64,000 nt of DNA from Roseobacter sp. (GCA_002731875.1 PCCY01000021.1:104600-168599); one strand, 5' to 3'. Counted from the stretch's first letter, positions 36,353-46,632 are shown. The notes: a model not told the origin generated them from the letters alone. Program-made: numbers and translations.

Positions 36353-36383
36353 TGTGATCACACGACAAATTCGTGTGATCACA
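36353..36383. promoter_or_regulatory. Paired TGTGATCACA operator upstream of sucC
   Basis: Two perfect palindromes TGTGATCACA at 36353-36362 and 36374-36383 have centres 21 bp apart, 111 bp upstream of sucC. Together they form a longer inverted repeat with flanking TTT and AAA. The arrangement copies that at sdhC. The rest of the 272-bp gap (36222-36493) contains no gene and no strong sigma-70 -35 box, in keeping with an activator-dependent promoter. Confidence 0.72.
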
Positions 36384-36493
36384 AATGTCACTTTTAGCTG
36401 GATAAACCTGTTTATCTTCGAAAAACTGTTACCGAGTATCAAGACTCAATCGTATAACACGATTAGACTGGAACAAAGACGGGACCGTTTTTT

Positions 36494-37687
36494 ATGAACA
36501 TCCACGAATATCAGGCGAAAGCCCTTTTGCGCAGCTTTGGTGCGCCAGTATCCGACGGTCGCGTCGTGCTGAAAGCCGAAGATGCGAAAACAGCCGCAGG
36601 AGAGATGGACGGGCCGCTTTGGGTTGTCAAAGCTCAGATCCATGCAGGGGGTCGCGGCAAGGGGTCGTTCAAGGAAGCGGACGCCGGAGACAAGGGCGGT
36701 GTACGCCTGACCAAGTCGGTTGAAGAAGCCGCCGAAGAAGCCAAGAAGATGCTGGGCCGCACATTGGTCACGCACCAGACCGGCCCCGCGGGCAAGCAAG
36801 TCAACCGCATCTACATCGAAGACGGCTCCGGTATCGAAACCGAACTTTACCTTGCATTGCTGGTTGACCGTCAGACATCGCGGATCGGTTTTGTCTGCTC
36901 GACCGAAGGCGGCATGGACATCGAGGAAGTCGCGGCATCGACCCCTGAAAAGATCGTCAGCTTTTCTGTAGACCCCGCAACGGGCTACCAGTCATTTCAC
37001 GGTCGTCGCATCGCTTTCACGCTGGGCCTTGAGGGCAAGCAGGTGAAACAATGCGTTACCTTGATGGGTCAGCTTTACAAAGCGTTCATCGAAAAAGACA
37101 TGGAGATGCTGGAAATCAACCCGCTGATCGTTACAGATGGTGGCGACCTCAAGGTATTGGATGCCAAGGTCAGCTTTGATGGTAACGCCATGTATCGTCA
37201 TAACGATATCGCGGAGCTGCGCGACACCACAGAAGAAGACCCCAAAGAGCTCGAAGCGTCAAAATACGACCTGAACTACATCGCACTGGACGGTGAAATC
37301 GGTTGCATGGTCAATGGTGCCGGGCTCGCCATGGCGACGATGGACATCATTAAGCTTTATGGTGCGGAACCGGCCAACTTCCTTGATGTGGGGGGCGGGG
37401 CGACCAAGGAAAAGGTGACTGAAGCGTTCAAGATCATCACCTCTGATCCGCAGGTCAAGGGCATCTTGGTCAACATCTTTGGGGGCATCATGCGCTGTGA
37501 CGTCATCGCCGAAGGTGTTGTCGCCGCCGTGAAGGAAGTCGGCCTCAAGGTTCCGCTGGTTGTCCGTCTTGAAGGCACCAATGTTGAAGAGGGTAAAGCC
37601 ATCATCAACAACTCGGGCCTTGACGTGATTGCTGCCGACGACCTGAAAGACGGTGCGCAAAAGATCGTCAAAGCGGTCAAGGGCTAA
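36494..37687 (+). CDS. sucC: Succinyl-CoA synthetase (ADP-forming) beta subunit
   Basis: A 397-residue ATP-grasp subunit that binds nucleotide and succinate. The N terminus [19 protein letters not shown] is diagnostic. The ATP-grasp loop [13 protein letters not shown] and the C-terminal [11 protein letters not shown] and [13 protein letters not shown] segments are intact. It forms succinate and ATP from succinyl-CoA with SucD. The sucD gene is not adjacent: three small envelope-protein genes lie between them on the same strand. Confidence 0.97.
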   Translation: MNIHEYQAKALLRSFGAPVSDGRVVLKAEDAKTAAGEMDGPLWVVKAQIHAGGRGKGSFKEADAGDKGGVRLTKSVEEAAEEAKKMLGRTLVTHQTGPAGKQVNRIYIEDGSGIETELYLALLVDRQTSRIGFVCSTEGGMDIEEVAASTPEKIVSFSVDPATGYQSFHGRRIAFTLGLEGKQVKQCVTLMGQLYKAFIEKDMEMLEINPLIVTDGGDLKVLDAKVSFDGNAMYRHNDIAELRDTTEEDPKELEASKYDLNYIALDGEIGCMVNGAGLAMATMDIIKLYGAEPANFLDVGGGATKEKVTEAFKIITSDPQVKGILVNIFGGIMRCDVIAEGVVAAVKEVGLKVPLVVRLEGTNVEEGKAIINNSGLDVIAADDLKDGAQKIVKAVKG

Positions 37688-37704
37688 GGGCACAGGACAA
37701 GCTG

Positions 37705-37998
37705 ATGGAACATTCTCCTCGCACATCTCCTTTGGTGGCAGGCATCGCGCTTCTCGGCGCGGGCCTGCTGCTGTACCAGGTCAAGCCAACAGTTCTGTCC
37801 CTGCCTGCGCCTGACGGCAAATCCCGGCGAGATCGTGGCATCCGGCGCGTCGCACGCAAATCGCGTGACGGCGTGGCATCGCTGATGCCCAGCAATCTGA
37901 CCGGATCTATCGGAAGGTCCCTGATAATCATGGGCCTCGGGCTTGTTACGATCCGCCTGCTTGATCGGTTCGTCAACGAAGAAGATGCCTTGTACTGA
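37705..37998 (+). CDS. Small membrane protein between sucC and sucD (1)
   Basis: A 97-residue protein with two hydrophobic helices (about residues 10-27 and 69-86) separated by a strongly basic loop (GKSRRDRGIRRVARKSRDG). It is presumably an inner-membrane protein with the loop in the cytoplasm. No family is recognised. The stop TGA overlaps the next start (ATG at 37998). Position within the suc operon suggests co-expression with succinyl-CoA synthetase; no functional link is known. Confidence 0.65.
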   Translation: MEHSPRTSPLVAGIALLGAGLLLYQVKPTVLSLPAPDGKSRRDRGIRRVARKSRDGVASLMPSNLTGSIGRSLIIMGLGLVTIRLLDRFVNEEDALY

Positions 37999-38495
37999 TG
38001 CGGCTGATCGCACCTTTTCTCGTCAGCCTGGGGCTGTTGGTACCTGTGGTCGCGCACGGGCAGGATGCGGCGTTGGCCGCCTTCAACGCCTGGTGCTTCA
38101 AGGCCGGGCAGACAGCCGATGGTATCCGCGCTCGGATGGAGCAGGACACGGCATCACCCTTGCCGTTTGACCTGACTTTCTGGGACGTATCCATAGAGCC
38201 CACCAGCCACGATATTCCCGCCGGGGTGGAACGACGCTGCGAGGTTTCGTTCAGCGGCAATCACACCGAACAGGCGGTTCAGGCGTTACGTCGACAGATG
38301 GCTACGCCGCCCGTATTCGGCACCGTGATCCCGTTGCCCGCAACCCATAGCGCTGAACCTGGCACCGTGCTTATCGAAGGACGCGAACTGCTGCGCGGGC
38401 GCGTAGCGGTTGTTCATGTCGGCCGGCGCAATGATCAAACATTTTTGGCCGTGGATCGTCTTTTTGATGGTCTGGGACTGCCGAGGGAGGGCTAA
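37998..38495 (+). CDS. Secreted hypothetical protein between sucC and sucD (2)
   Basis: A 165-residue protein with a Sec signal peptide (ending about residue 21, VVAHGQDA) and a periplasmic domain. Two cysteines lie in the mature part (WCFKAG and RRCEVSF), a possible disulfide. No recognised domain; the composition and length suggest a small alpha/beta secreted protein. It overlaps the previous gene by one base, and a GGGAGG site at its 3' end serves the following lipoprotein gene. Confidence 0.7.
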   Translation: MRLIAPFLVSLGLLVPVVAHGQDAALAAFNAWCFKAGQTADGIRARMEQDTASPLPFDLTFWDVSIEPTSHDIPAGVERRCEVSFSGNHTEQAVQALRRQMATPPVFGTVIPLPATHSAEPGTVLIEGRELLRGRVAVVHVGRRNDQTFLAVDRLFDGLGLPREG

Positions 38496-38499
38496 CGAG

Positions 38500-38682
38500 A
38501 TGATTAACATATCCAAACCAGCAACCGTTGCCAAATGGAGCGTGGCAACCGCCGCTGCGCTTCTGCTTGCGGCATGCAACAACCCGCACAATGACGGCGT
38601 GCGGCACGGCGCTCAGGCCGTTCATCCTTCGGGTTCCGCCCTTTCCCTACGTTTGGCGCAGGCATCGGCGACACCTAAATAA
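38500..38682 (+). CDS. Small lipoprotein between sucC and sucD (3)
   Basis: A 60-residue lipoprotein precursor whose signal ATAAALLLAAC ends in Cys26. The remaining 34 residues are polar and unstructured-looking. GGGAGG lies about 11 nt upstream of the ATG at 38500. The frame is open farther upstream, but those starts lie inside the previous gene and lack ribosome-binding sites. No family assigned. Confidence 0.55.
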   Translation: MINISKPATVAKWSVATAAALLLAACNNPHNDGVRHGAQAVHPSGSALSLRLAQASATPK

Positions 38683-38731
38683 CTAATTACGCGCGCTCCG
38701 GTGCGTCAAAATTGCAAGACAGGAGGCCCAC

Positions 38732-39619
38732 ATGGCCGTACTCGTAGACGAAAATACCAAAGTGATCTGTCAGGGCCTTACCGGTTCTCAGGGCACTTTT
38801 CACACCGAACAGGCCATCGCCTACGGTACCAAAATGGTCGGCGGCGTGACACCGGGCAAGGGTGGCCAGACGCATCTGGACCTTCCCGTTTTCAATTCCG
38901 TCCACGAGGCGCGCCACGTCACCGAAGCCAATGCAACCGTGATTTACGTGCCGCCGCCCTTTGCGGCGGATTCGATCCTCGAAGCCATTGACGCCGAGAT
39001 GGAGCTGATCATCTGCATCACCGAAGGTATTCCAGTCCTCGACATGATGCGCGTCAAGCGGGCGCTTGACGGATCCAAGTCCCGCTTGATCGGGCCAAAC
39101 TGCCCCGGCGTGATTACGCCTGATGCCTGCAAAATCGGCATCATGCCCGGCCATATTCACCGGCGCGGTTCCTGCGGGGTTGTTTCACGTTCCGGCACAC
39201 TTACCTACGAGGCTGTGAAACAGACATCCGATCTGGGCCTTGGCCAATCTACCGCTGTCGGTATCGGTGGCGATCCCATCAAAGGGACCGAACACATTGA
39301 CGTGCTCGAGATGTTCCTGGCTGACCCCGAAACACATTCGATCATCATGATCGGCGAAATCGGCGGTTCCGCCGAAGAAGAAGCCGCACAGTTCCTTGCC
39401 GATGAGAAGAAGAAAGGCCGTTGGAAGCCCACAGCCGGATTCATCGCGGGCCGCACTGCTCCTCCCGGGCGTCGCATGGGCCACGCCGGCGCGATCGTGG
39501 CCGGTGGTAAAGGGGACGCCGAATCAAAGATCGAAGCCATGAAACAAGCAGGTATCGTCGTCGCTGACAGCCCCGCAACCTTGGGCGAAGCCGTTCAGGA
39601 TGCCATCGACAGAGGCTAA
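38732..39619 (+). CDS. sucD: Succinyl-CoA synthetase alpha subunit
   Basis: A 295-residue CoA-binding subunit. The N-terminal region includes [19 protein letters not shown], and the phosphohistidine is His251 in [13 protein letters not shown]. CoA contact residues in [12 protein letters not shown] and IGPNCPGVI are present. AGGAGG precedes the start by about 6 nt. It completes succinyl-CoA synthetase with SucC and is followed after 77 nt by sucA. Confidence 0.97.
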   Translation: MAVLVDENTKVICQGLTGSQGTFHTEQAIAYGTKMVGGVTPGKGGQTHLDLPVFNSVHEARHVTEANATVIYVPPPFAADSILEAIDAEMELIICITEGIPVLDMMRVKRALDGSKSRLIGPNCPGVITPDACKIGIMPGHIHRRGSCGVVSRSGTLTYEAVKQTSDLGLGQSTAVGIGGDPIKGTEHIDVLEMFLADPETHSIIMIGEIGGSAEEEAAQFLADEKKKGRWKPTAGFIAGRTAPPGRRMGHAGAIVAGGKGDAESKIEAMKQAGIVVADSPATLGEAVQDAIDRG

Positions 39620-39696
39620 ACCATCAGGACCGGGCGGGTCTGGACCCTGCCCGGTCAACCATCGCTAACCGTCGCGCGCTCATCAGAGGTATCGCC

Positions 39697-42660
39697 ATGA
39701 CAAACCAACCGCAAAACGACCAATTCCACGATACTTCCTTTTTGGAGGGGCAAAACAGTGCATACCTGGAAGCGATGTATGCACGCTATGCCGAAGATCC
39801 TGATGCGGTCGACAGTGCATGGAAGGCGTTCTTTCAGTCGATGGATGACGACAATGCCGACGTGAAAGCACAGGCTGCCGGCCCATCGTGGGCACGTTCC
39901 GACTGGCCGCCGATGCCACAGGACGACTTAACGTCGGCATTGACAGGTCAGTGGCCCGCCCCTGCTGAGGCCAAAGCGGCCGGCGACAAGATCGTCAATA
40001 AAGCCACCTCTAAAGGTATCGAGCTTTCGGACACCCAGGTTCAGCGCGCCGTGCTTGACAGCATACGCGCATTGATGCTGATCCGAGCCTATCGTATTCG
40101 CGGCCACCTTGCCGCCGACCTCGACCCGCTTGGCATGCGCGAAAGCGACACCCACCCGGAACTCGACCCAGCCTCTTATGGGTTCGGGCCTGCGGATATG
40201 GATCGCCCCATTTTTATCGACAACGTGTTGGGGCTTGAAATCGCAACGATGAAGGAAATCATCGGGATCGTCAAAAGCACCTACTGTGGAACCTTCGCGC
40301 TGCAATACATGCACATCTCGGATCCAGAACAATCTGCCTGGCTCAAGGAGCGGATCGAAGGCTATGGCAAGGAAATTCAGTTCACCCAAACCGGGCGCAA
40401 AGCTATTCTGAACAAACTGGTCGAGGCCGAGGGTTTCGAAAAGTTCCTGCACGTCAAATATATGGGTACCAAACGTTTTGGTCTGGACGGCGGTGAATCC
40501 CTGATTCCGGCGATGGAGCAGATCATCAAGCGCGGTGGCCAGCTTGGTATCAAGGACATCGTGATCGGCATGCCCCACCGCGGACGCCTCTCGGTTCTCG
40601 CCAACGTGATGCAAAAACCTTACCGTGCGATTTTCAACGAATTCCAGGGCGGCAGCTTCAAGCCCGAAGATGTCGATGGCTCCGGCGACGTGAAATACCA
40701 CCTTGGCGCATCCTCGGATCGCGAATTCGACGGTAATACCGTGCACCTGTCCCTGACCGCGAACCCATCGCACCTTGAGGCAGTCAACCCCGTTGTTCTG
40801 GGCAAGGTTCGCGCCAAGCAAGACCAGCTGAACGACAAGCAACGCACCGCCGTGATGCCCGTGCTGCTGCACGGCGATGCAGCCTTTGCCGGGCAAGGTG
40901 TCGTTGCCGAATGTTTCGCGCTTTCGGGCCTGCGCGGCCACCGCACCGGCGGCACCATGCATATCGTGGTGAACAATCAGATCGGCTTTACCACCGCGCC
41001 GCACTTCAGCCGGTCCAGCCCCTACCCCACCGACAATGCGCTGGTGGTCGAGGCACCGATTTTCCACGTCAACGGTGATGACCCCGAAGCAGTGGTTCAC
41101 GCCGCCCGCGTCGCTACCGAATTCCGCCAGAAGTTCCACAAAGACGTGGTGCTGGATCTTATTTGCTATCGTCGGTTTGGCCATAACGAAGGTGATGAGC
41201 CGATGTTCACCAACCCGGTTATGTACAAGAAGATCAAGAAGCAGAAAACAACCTTGACGCTGTACACCGACCGTCTTGTCAAAGACGGGCTGATCCCCGA
41301 AGGCGAAGTCGAAGACATGAAGGCCGCCTTTCAGGAAAAACTGAATACCGAGTTCGAGGCCGGGAAGGAATACCGCCCCAACAAGGCCGATTGGCTGGAT
41401 GGCAAATGGTCACATCTGGATCGCGCCAAGGAAAAGAAATACCAGCGTGGCAAAACCGCCATATCCCCGGAGACCATGGCCGACGTTGGCAAGGCGCTCA
41501 GTACCGCGCCAGACGGGTTCCCCATTCACAAGACGGTGGGCCGTTTGCTTGAGGCCAAGGCCGAAATGTTTGCATCAGGCGAAGGCTTCGATTGGGCGAC
41601 AGCCGAGGCATTGGCCTTTGGGTCATTGCTGACCGAAGGATATAAGGTCCGGCTGTCAGGGCAGGATTCAGCACGCGGAACATTCTCGCAGCGGCATTCA
41701 GCTTTGATCAACCAGGAAAACGAGGACCGTTACTACCCGCTGAACCACATTCGCGAAGGGCAGGCGGAATTCGAGGTGATCGATTCAATGCTGTCCGAAT
41801 ATGCGGTACTGGGTTTCGAGTACGGTTATTCGCTGGCGGAACCCAACGCGCTTACCTTGTGGGAAGCCCAGTTCGGTGATTTCGCCAACGGCGCGCAGAT
41901 CATGTTCGACCAGTTCATCAGCTCGGGTGAATCCAAATGGCTGCGCATGTCCGGTTTGGTCTGCCTCATGCCGCACGGGTACGAAGGCCAGGGGCCTGAA
42001 CATTCCTCCGCGCGTCTGGAACGGTTCCTGACCATGTGCGGCGGCGACAACTGGATCGTGGCGAACTGCACCACGCCCGCGAACTACTTCCACCTGCTGC
42101 GCCGCCAGTTGCACCGTAGCTATCGCAAGCCGCTGATGCTGATGACACCAAAGTCACTGCTGCGCCACAAGCTGGCCGTCAGCACCGCCGAGGAATTCAC
42201 CACCGGGTCATCCTTTCACCGTGTGCTGTGGGACGATGCACAGCATGGAAATTCTGACACCACATTGGTGGCGGACGACAAGATCAAGCGGGTCGTCATG
42301 TGTTCGGGCAAGGTATATTATGACCTGCTTGAAGAACGTGACGCCCGTGGCATCGACGACATCTATTTGCTGCGTTTTGAACAGTTTTATCCCTTCCCCG
42401 CGCAATCAGCGGTCAAGGAGCTTGAACGGTTCAAGAACGCCGAAATGGTCTGGTGTCAGGAAGAACCCAAGAACCAGGGGGCCTGGACCTTCATCGAGCC
42501 GAACATCGAATGGGTATTGGGCCGGATCAAGGCTACCTACACTCGTCCCGTTTATGCTGGGCGGGCCACCTCGGCATCGCCGGCAACGGGTCTCGGCTCG
42601 CAACACAAAGCCCAACAAGCAGCGCTTATCGACGAAGCACTGACATTCAAAGGAAAGTAA
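39697..42660 (+). CDS. sucA: 2-Oxoglutarate dehydrogenase E1 component
   Basis: A 987-residue thiamine diphosphate-dependent decarboxylase that forms succinyl-dihydrolipoamide on SucB. Recognised parts in order are the N-terminal E2-binding helix (SAYLEAMYARYAEDPDAVD), RIRGHLAADLDPLG, and the ThDP-binding MPHRGRLSVLANV. These are followed by NNQIGFTT, RRFGHNEGDEP, and the transketolase C-terminal half with HGYEGQGPEHSSARLERFL. Length is close to the family norm. The start follows a GAGG site. It ends 3 nt before sucB. Confidence 0.97.
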   Translation: MTNQPQNDQFHDTSFLEGQNSAYLEAMYARYAEDPDAVDSAWKAFFQSMDDDNADVKAQAAGPSWARSDWPPMPQDDLTSALTGQWPAPAEAKAAGDKIVNKATSKGIELSDTQVQRAVLDSIRALMLIRAYRIRGHLAADLDPLGMRESDTHPELDPASYGFGPADMDRPIFIDNVLGLEIATMKEIIGIVKSTYCGTFALQYMHISDPEQSAWLKERIEGYGKEIQFTQTGRKAILNKLVEAEGFEKFLHVKYMGTKRFGLDGGESLIPAMEQIIKRGGQLGIKDIVIGMPHRGRLSVLANVMQKPYRAIFNEFQGGSFKPEDVDGSGDVKYHLGASSDREFDGNTVHLSLTANPSHLEAVNPVVLGKVRAKQDQLNDKQRTAVMPVLLHGDAAFAGQGVVAECFALSGLRGHRTGGTMHIVVNNQIGFTTAPHFSRSSPYPTDNALVVEAPIFHVNGDDPEAVVHAARVATEFRQKFHKDVVLDLICYRRFGHNEGDEPMFTNPVMYKKIKKQKTTLTLYTDRLVKDGLIPEGEVEDMKAAFQEKLNTEFEAGKEYRPNKADWLDGKWSHLDRAKEKKYQRGKTAISPETMADVGKALSTAPDGFPIHKTVGRLLEAKAEMFASGEGFDWATAEALAFGSLLTEGYKVRLSGQDSARGTFSQRHSALINQENEDRYYPLNHIREGQAEFEVIDSMLSEYAVLGFEYGYSLAEPNALTLWEAQFGDFANGAQIMFDQFISSGESKWLRMSGLVCLMPHGYEGQGPEHSSARLERFLTMCGGDNWIVANCTTPANYFHLLRRQLHRSYRKPLMLMTPKSLLRHKLAVSTAEEFTTGSSFHRVLWDDAQHGNSDTTLVADDKIKRVVMCSGKVYYDLLEERDARGIDDIYLLRFEQFYPFPAQSAVKELERFKNAEMVWCQEEPKNQGAWTFIEPNIEWVLGRIKATYTRPVYAGRATSASPATGLGSQHKAQQAALIDEALTFKGK

Positions 42661-42663
42661 CCC

Positions 42664-44250
42664 ATGACCGATGTTCGTGTGCCCACCCTGGGCGAATCAG
42701 TGACCGAAGCCACCGTGGCAACATGGTTCAAGCAACCCGGCGACACGGTAGCGATCGATGAAATGCTCTGCGAGCTGGAGACAGACAAGGTTACCGTCGA
42801 AGTCCCCAGCCCTGTGGCCGGCACCCTGTCTGAAATCGTGGCCGCCGAAGGCGAGACTGTCGGCGTGGACGCATTGTTGGCCAGCATTTCTGAACAAGAT
42901 GCCGGCACAAAGGATGCGCCGAAGGCCAAGGATGCCGCTGTCGACGAAGAGGCCGCAAGTCAGTCCCCGCGGAATGAGCACCCGTCCAAGGCCATCGATG
43001 CTGGCCCCGAAGACACCAAAGCCCGGGACGCGAGTGAACTCATCGATGTCATGGTGCCGACCTTGGGCGAATCCGTCACCGAGGCGACGATCAGCACCTG
43101 GTTCAAGAAAGTCGGCGATATGGTCGCCCAGGACGAAATGCTGTGCGAACTTGAAACCGACAAGGTCAGCGTCGAGGTCCCCGCTCCTGCGGCGGGCGTA
43201 TTAAGCGAAATCATTGCCGAAGAAGGCAGCACGGTCGAAGCCTCGGCCAAAATTGCGGTGATCAGCGCGGGCCAAGGGGCCGCGGCCGCTTCGACCGCAC
43301 AGGAAAACGCACCTGCGCCGGCAGCTGCACCGCAATCGACCACCGGTGCCGACATCGAAGATGCACCCTCGGCCCGCAAGGCGATGGCCGAAGCCAACAT
43401 CCGCCGCGATCAGGTTACCGGAACCGGACGCGACGGCCGCGTGATGAAAGACGATGTCGCCAAGGCTGTGGCGGCAGGCAAATCCGATGTGTCTGCACCT
43501 GCGCCAAGCGCCAAGGCGGCATCGCGCGCGCCTTCGTCGCCGCAGGACGCTGCACGCGAGGAACGCGTCAAGATGACCCGCCTGCGCCAGACAATCGCCA
43601 AGCGCTTGAAAGACAGCCAGAATACGGCGGCAATGCTGACGACCTATAACGAGGTCGACATGACCGAAATCATGGCGCTGCGCGACGAATACAAGGATCT
43701 GTTCCTCAAAAAGCATGGCGTCAAGCTTGGCTTTATGTCATTTTTCACCAAGGCCTGCATCCATGCCCTGCACGAAGTCCCCGAGGTAAATGCGGAAATC
43801 GACGGCACCGACGTTGTATACAAAAACTATGTCAATATGGGTATTGCCGCTGGCACTCCTACCGGCCTTGTCGTGCCGGTCATCAAGGATGCCCAGGATA
43901 TGTCCTTTGCCACGATCGAAAAGAAGATCGGCGAAATGGGGGCGAAGGCTCGCGACGGCAAACTGTCGATGGCAGAGATGCAAGGGGGTACGTTCACCAT
44001 CTCCAACGGCGGCGTATATGGCTCGCTCATGTCGTCACCCATCCTGAACCCGCCCCAGTCCGGCATACTCGGCATGCACAAGATTCAGGATCGCCCCATG
44101 GCGATCAACGGAAAGGTCGAAATTCGACCCATGATGTATCTGGCCCTCAGCTACGATCACCGTATTGTAGATGGAAAAGGTGCAGTGACCTTCTTGGTGC
44201 GTGTCAAAGAAGCCCTCGAAGACCCGCGACGCCTGCTCATGGATCTCTGA
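42664..44250 (+). CDS. sucB: Dihydrolipoamide succinyltransferase (E2) with two lipoyl domains
   Basis: A 528-residue core of the 2-oxoglutarate dehydrogenase complex. Two lipoyl domains lie at about residues 1-77 and 125-200, with lipoyl lysines Lys42 and Lys167 in the repeated CELETDKV(T/S)VEV. A peripheral-subunit-binding domain ([20 protein letters not shown]) comes next. The catalytic domain then carries His499 and Asp503 in [11 protein letters not shown]. Most SucB proteins have one lipoyl domain and about 400 residues, so duplication here is a notable variant. Linkers are Ala/Pro/Lys-rich. Confidence 0.95.
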   Translation: MTDVRVPTLGESVTEATVATWFKQPGDTVAIDEMLCELETDKVTVEVPSPVAGTLSEIVAAEGETVGVDALLASISEQDAGTKDAPKAKDAAVDEEAASQSPRNEHPSKAIDAGPEDTKARDASELIDVMVPTLGESVTEATISTWFKKVGDMVAQDEMLCELETDKVSVEVPAPAAGVLSEIIAEEGSTVEASAKIAVISAGQGAAAASTAQENAPAPAAAPQSTTGADIEDAPSARKAMAEANIRRDQVTGTGRDGRVMKDDVAKAVAAGKSDVSAPAPSAKAASRAPSSPQDAAREERVKMTRLRQTIAKRLKDSQNTAAMLTTYNEVDMTEIMALRDEYKDLFLKKHGVKLGFMSFFTKACIHALHEVPEVNAEIDGTDVVYKNYVNMGIAAGTPTGLVVPVIKDAQDMSFATIEKKIGEMGAKARDGKLSMAEMQGGTFTISNGGVYGSLMSSPILNPPQSGILGMHKIQDRPMAINGKVEIRPMMYLALSYDHRIVDGKGAVTFLVRVKEALEDPRRLLMDL

Positions 44251-44289
44251 TACAAACATAAACACCGCACCGCCTCGAAAGGACAGACG

Positions 44290-44673
44290 ATGACAGAGAC
44301 AACAATCCTCGCCAGCTATGGCCTGCTGATTATGATCACCATCTTGCTTCAGGTTCTTGGCGGTGCGCAACAGCTCAGCATAGGCTACCTGCTCTCATCA
44401 CGCGACGAAACCCGTACCCTCAAAGGCATGACGGCACGTCTCAAACGGGCGCTCGATAACTCGATCGTGGCGATGACGCTGTTTGCTCCGGCTATCTTGA
44501 TCTTGGTGACGCTCGACCGCACCAGTCCCTCAACGCTGCTTGCCGCGCAGGTGTTTCTGGTCGCGCGTATCGTGTATGTTCCGATGTATGCCTTTGGCGT
44601 CCCAACCTTGCGTACCTTGGCATGGCTGTCGGGGTTTGCGGCGACGGCAGTTCTCTACTTCCTCGCACTGTGA
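44290..44673 (+). CDS. MAPEG family membrane protein (1)
   Basis: A 127-residue protein with four membrane helices and the MAPEG pattern: a polar loop SSRDETRTLKGMTARLKRALDN before the second helix and the motif RIVYVPMYAFGVPTLRT near the C terminus. MAPEG proteins include microsomal glutathione transferases; the bacterial substrates are unknown. It lies 39 nt after sucB and is followed by a second, diverged copy. The pair sits between sucB and lpd in the same orientation. Confidence 0.82.
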   Translation: MTETTILASYGLLIMITILLQVLGGAQQLSIGYLLSSRDETRTLKGMTARLKRALDNSIVAMTLFAPAILILVTLDRTSPSTLLAAQVFLVARIVYVPMYAFGVPTLRTLAWLSGFAATAVLYFLAL

Positions 44674-44688
44674 TCCGTCAGCATCGCC

Positions 44689-45084
44689 ATGACACCCGAA
44701 CTCACCGTACTGACCCTTGCCGCCCTCCTGCAAGTCGTCACCTTCATCGCCTATGCTGTTCCGGCCAATCGTGAGCTTGGCCGCGGCTATACCATGTCTG
44801 CCCGAGACCGCGATCCGACAAGAACCATGACAGACCCTACGGCCCGCCTGGGCCGCGCCATGAACAATATGTTCGAGGCACTCATTCTCTTCGGAATTGC
44901 GGTGTTGGTGGTGCAGGTATCGGGGCAGAACACGCGCTACACGGCCACCCTGTCCTGGCTGTTTCTGTTCGCGCGCGTCCTCTACGTGCCGGCATATTAT
45001 TACGCATGGCGGCCAGGCCGTTCTTTGATCTGGGTTGTGGGCTTGACGGCCACGGTCCTGTTGCTTCTCGCGGCCCTCTTTTGA
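44689..45084 (+). CDS. MAPEG family membrane protein (2)
   Basis: A 131-residue paralogue of the preceding protein, with the same order of features: SARDRDPTRTMTDPTARLGRAMNN loop, second and third helices, and the RVLYVPAYYYAW motif. Four membrane helices. The two copies are only moderately alike, so the duplication is old and they may form a hetero-oligomer (MAPEG proteins are trimers). Just downstream lies a GC-rich palindromic repeat. Confidence 0.82.
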   Translation: MTPELTVLTLAALLQVVTFIAYAVPANRELGRGYTMSARDRDPTRTMTDPTARLGRAMNNMFEALILFGIAVLVVQVSGQNTRYTATLSWLFLFARVLYVPAYYYAWRPGRSLIWVVGLTATVLLLLAALF

Positions 45085-45107
45085 CATTCCAAGTGGATCA
45101 AAATCCC

Positions 45108-45143
45108 GGGGGCGTGCGCTTGCGCACGGGGGCAGCGCCCCCT
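45108..45143. repeat. GC-rich intergenic double palindrome
   Basis: GTGCGCTTGCGCAC is followed by GGGGGCAGCGCCCCC, giving two adjacent hairpins after the MAPEG genes and before lpd. Elements of this appearance are common in Rhodobacterales genomes, so it is probably a dispersed repeat that may also stop or attenuate transcription. Confidence 0.5.
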
Positions 45144-45213
45144 CGACCAGACTTTCATCCACGCCCCTTCGCCCTATAATCCAAGCCTACCCTGACCTTC
45201 CAAGGAGACCCAA

Positions 45214-46602
45214 ATGTCCAGCTACGATGTCATCATCATCGGTTCCGGCCCCGGCGGCTATGTATCAGCGATCCGCTGCGCTCAACTGGGCCTGAAGACC
45301 GCCTGCGTCGAAGGACGCGACACTCTGGGCGGCACCTGCCTGAACGTTGGCTGCATCCCGTCCAAAGCCTTGCTGCATGCCACCCACATGTTGCACGAAG
45401 CTGAACATAATTTTGCACAGATGGGCCTCAAGGGCAAAAGCCCGTCAGTCGACTGGAAACAAATGCTAAGCTACAAGCAAAGCACCATCGACACCAACAC
45501 CAAAGGCATCGAATTCCTGTTCAAGAAGAACAAGATCGACTGGCTGAAAGGCTGGGCGACCATTCCCGAGGTCGGCAAGGTCAAGGTCGGGGACGAAGTT
45601 CACGAAGCCAAAAACATCGTCATCGCCACGGGGTCAGAGCCAGCGAGCCTGCCGGGCATCGATGTCGACGAGCAGGTGATTGTGACATCTACCGGTGCCC
45701 TGTCGGTCAACAAGGTACCCAACAAAATGGTCGTGATCGGTGCGGGTGTGATTGGTCTTGAACTCGGGTCGGTCTACGCCCGGCTCGGTGCCGAAGTAAC
45801 TGTGGTTGAATACCTTGATGCGATCACCCCCGGCATGGACGGCGAAATTCAAAAGAATTTCATGAGAATTCTCAAAAAGCAGGGGATCAACTTCGTCCTG
45901 GGGGCCGCGGTACAATCCGCCGAGAAATCGAAAGCCAAGGCCACTGTATCGTATAAACTGCGCAAGGACGACAGCGAGCATCAGCTGGACGCGGATCTGG
46001 TTCTGGTTGCAACCGGCCGCAAGCCGTTTCATGACGGGCTGGGTCTCGACAAGCTCGGCGTCAAACTGACCGACCGTGGTCAGGTCGCCGTGAACGATCA
46101 GTGGCAAACTTCGGTCGAGGGCATCTATGCTATCGGGGACGTCATCGAAGGCCCGATGCTGGCCCACAAGGCCGAAGATGAAGGTATGGCCGCCGCCGAA
46201 GTGATCGCGGGCAAGCATGGTCACGTGAACTATGGCGTCATCCCCGGCGTGATTTACACCCATCCCGAAGTATCCAACGTCGGTGTTACCGAAGAACAGC
46301 TCAAGAAGGAAGGTCGGGCTTACAAAGTCGGCAAGTTCAGCTTCATGGGCAATGCCCGCGCCAAGGCGGTATTTGCCGGCGAAGGTTTCGTGAAACTCCT
46401 TGCCGACAAGGACACAGATCGGATTTTAGGGGCACATATTATCGGCCCGGGCGCGGGTGATCTCATCCACGAAATCTGCGTGGCGATGGAATTCGGTGCA
46501 TCTGCCGAAGATCTCGCCATGACGTGCCACGCACATCCGACCTATTCCGAAGCGGTCCGCGAGGCTGCATTGGCCTGCGGCGACGGCCCTATTCATATGT
46601 AG
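45214..46602 (+). CDS. lpd: Dihydrolipoyl dehydrogenase (E3)
   Basis: A 462-residue flavoprotein disulfide reductase that reoxidises dihydrolipoamide of SucB with NAD. The FAD motif is [21 protein letters not shown]. The redox disulfide is Cys42-Cys47 ([13 protein letters not shown]), the NAD motif is [19 protein letters not shown], and the C-terminal [15 protein letters not shown] contains the catalytic His-Glu pair. AAGGAG precedes the start. It ends the suc/lpd cluster. Confidence 0.97.
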   Translation: MSSYDVIIIGSGPGGYVSAIRCAQLGLKTACVEGRDTLGGTCLNVGCIPSKALLHATHMLHEAEHNFAQMGLKGKSPSVDWKQMLSYKQSTIDTNTKGIEFLFKKNKIDWLKGWATIPEVGKVKVGDEVHEAKNIVIATGSEPASLPGIDVDEQVIVTSTGALSVNKVPNKMVVIGAGVIGLELGSVYARLGAEVTVVEYLDAITPGMDGEIQKNFMRILKKQGINFVLGAAVQSAEKSKAKATVSYKLRKDDSEHQLDADLVLVATGRKPFHDGLGLDKLGVKLTDRGQVAVNDQWQTSVEGIYAIGDVIEGPMLAHKAEDEGMAAAEVIAGKHGHVNYGVIPGVIYTHPEVSNVGVTEEQLKKEGRAYKVGKFSFMGNARAKAVFAGEGFVKLLADKDTDRILGAHIIGPGAGDLIHEICVAMEFGASAEDLAMTCHAHPTYSEAVREAALACGDGPIHM

Positions 46603-46612
46603 CGATAATCAG

Positions 46613-46632
46613 GGTGGGCATTTGTGCCCACC
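46613..46632 (+). terminator. Hairpin downstream of lpd
   Basis: GGTGGGCA and TGCCCACC (46613-46620 and 46625-46632) form a perfect 8-bp stem with a 4-nt loop, 11 nt after the lpd stop. No T-run follows. The remainder of the gap to the convergent plsC gene holds nothing recognisable. Confidence 0.5.
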
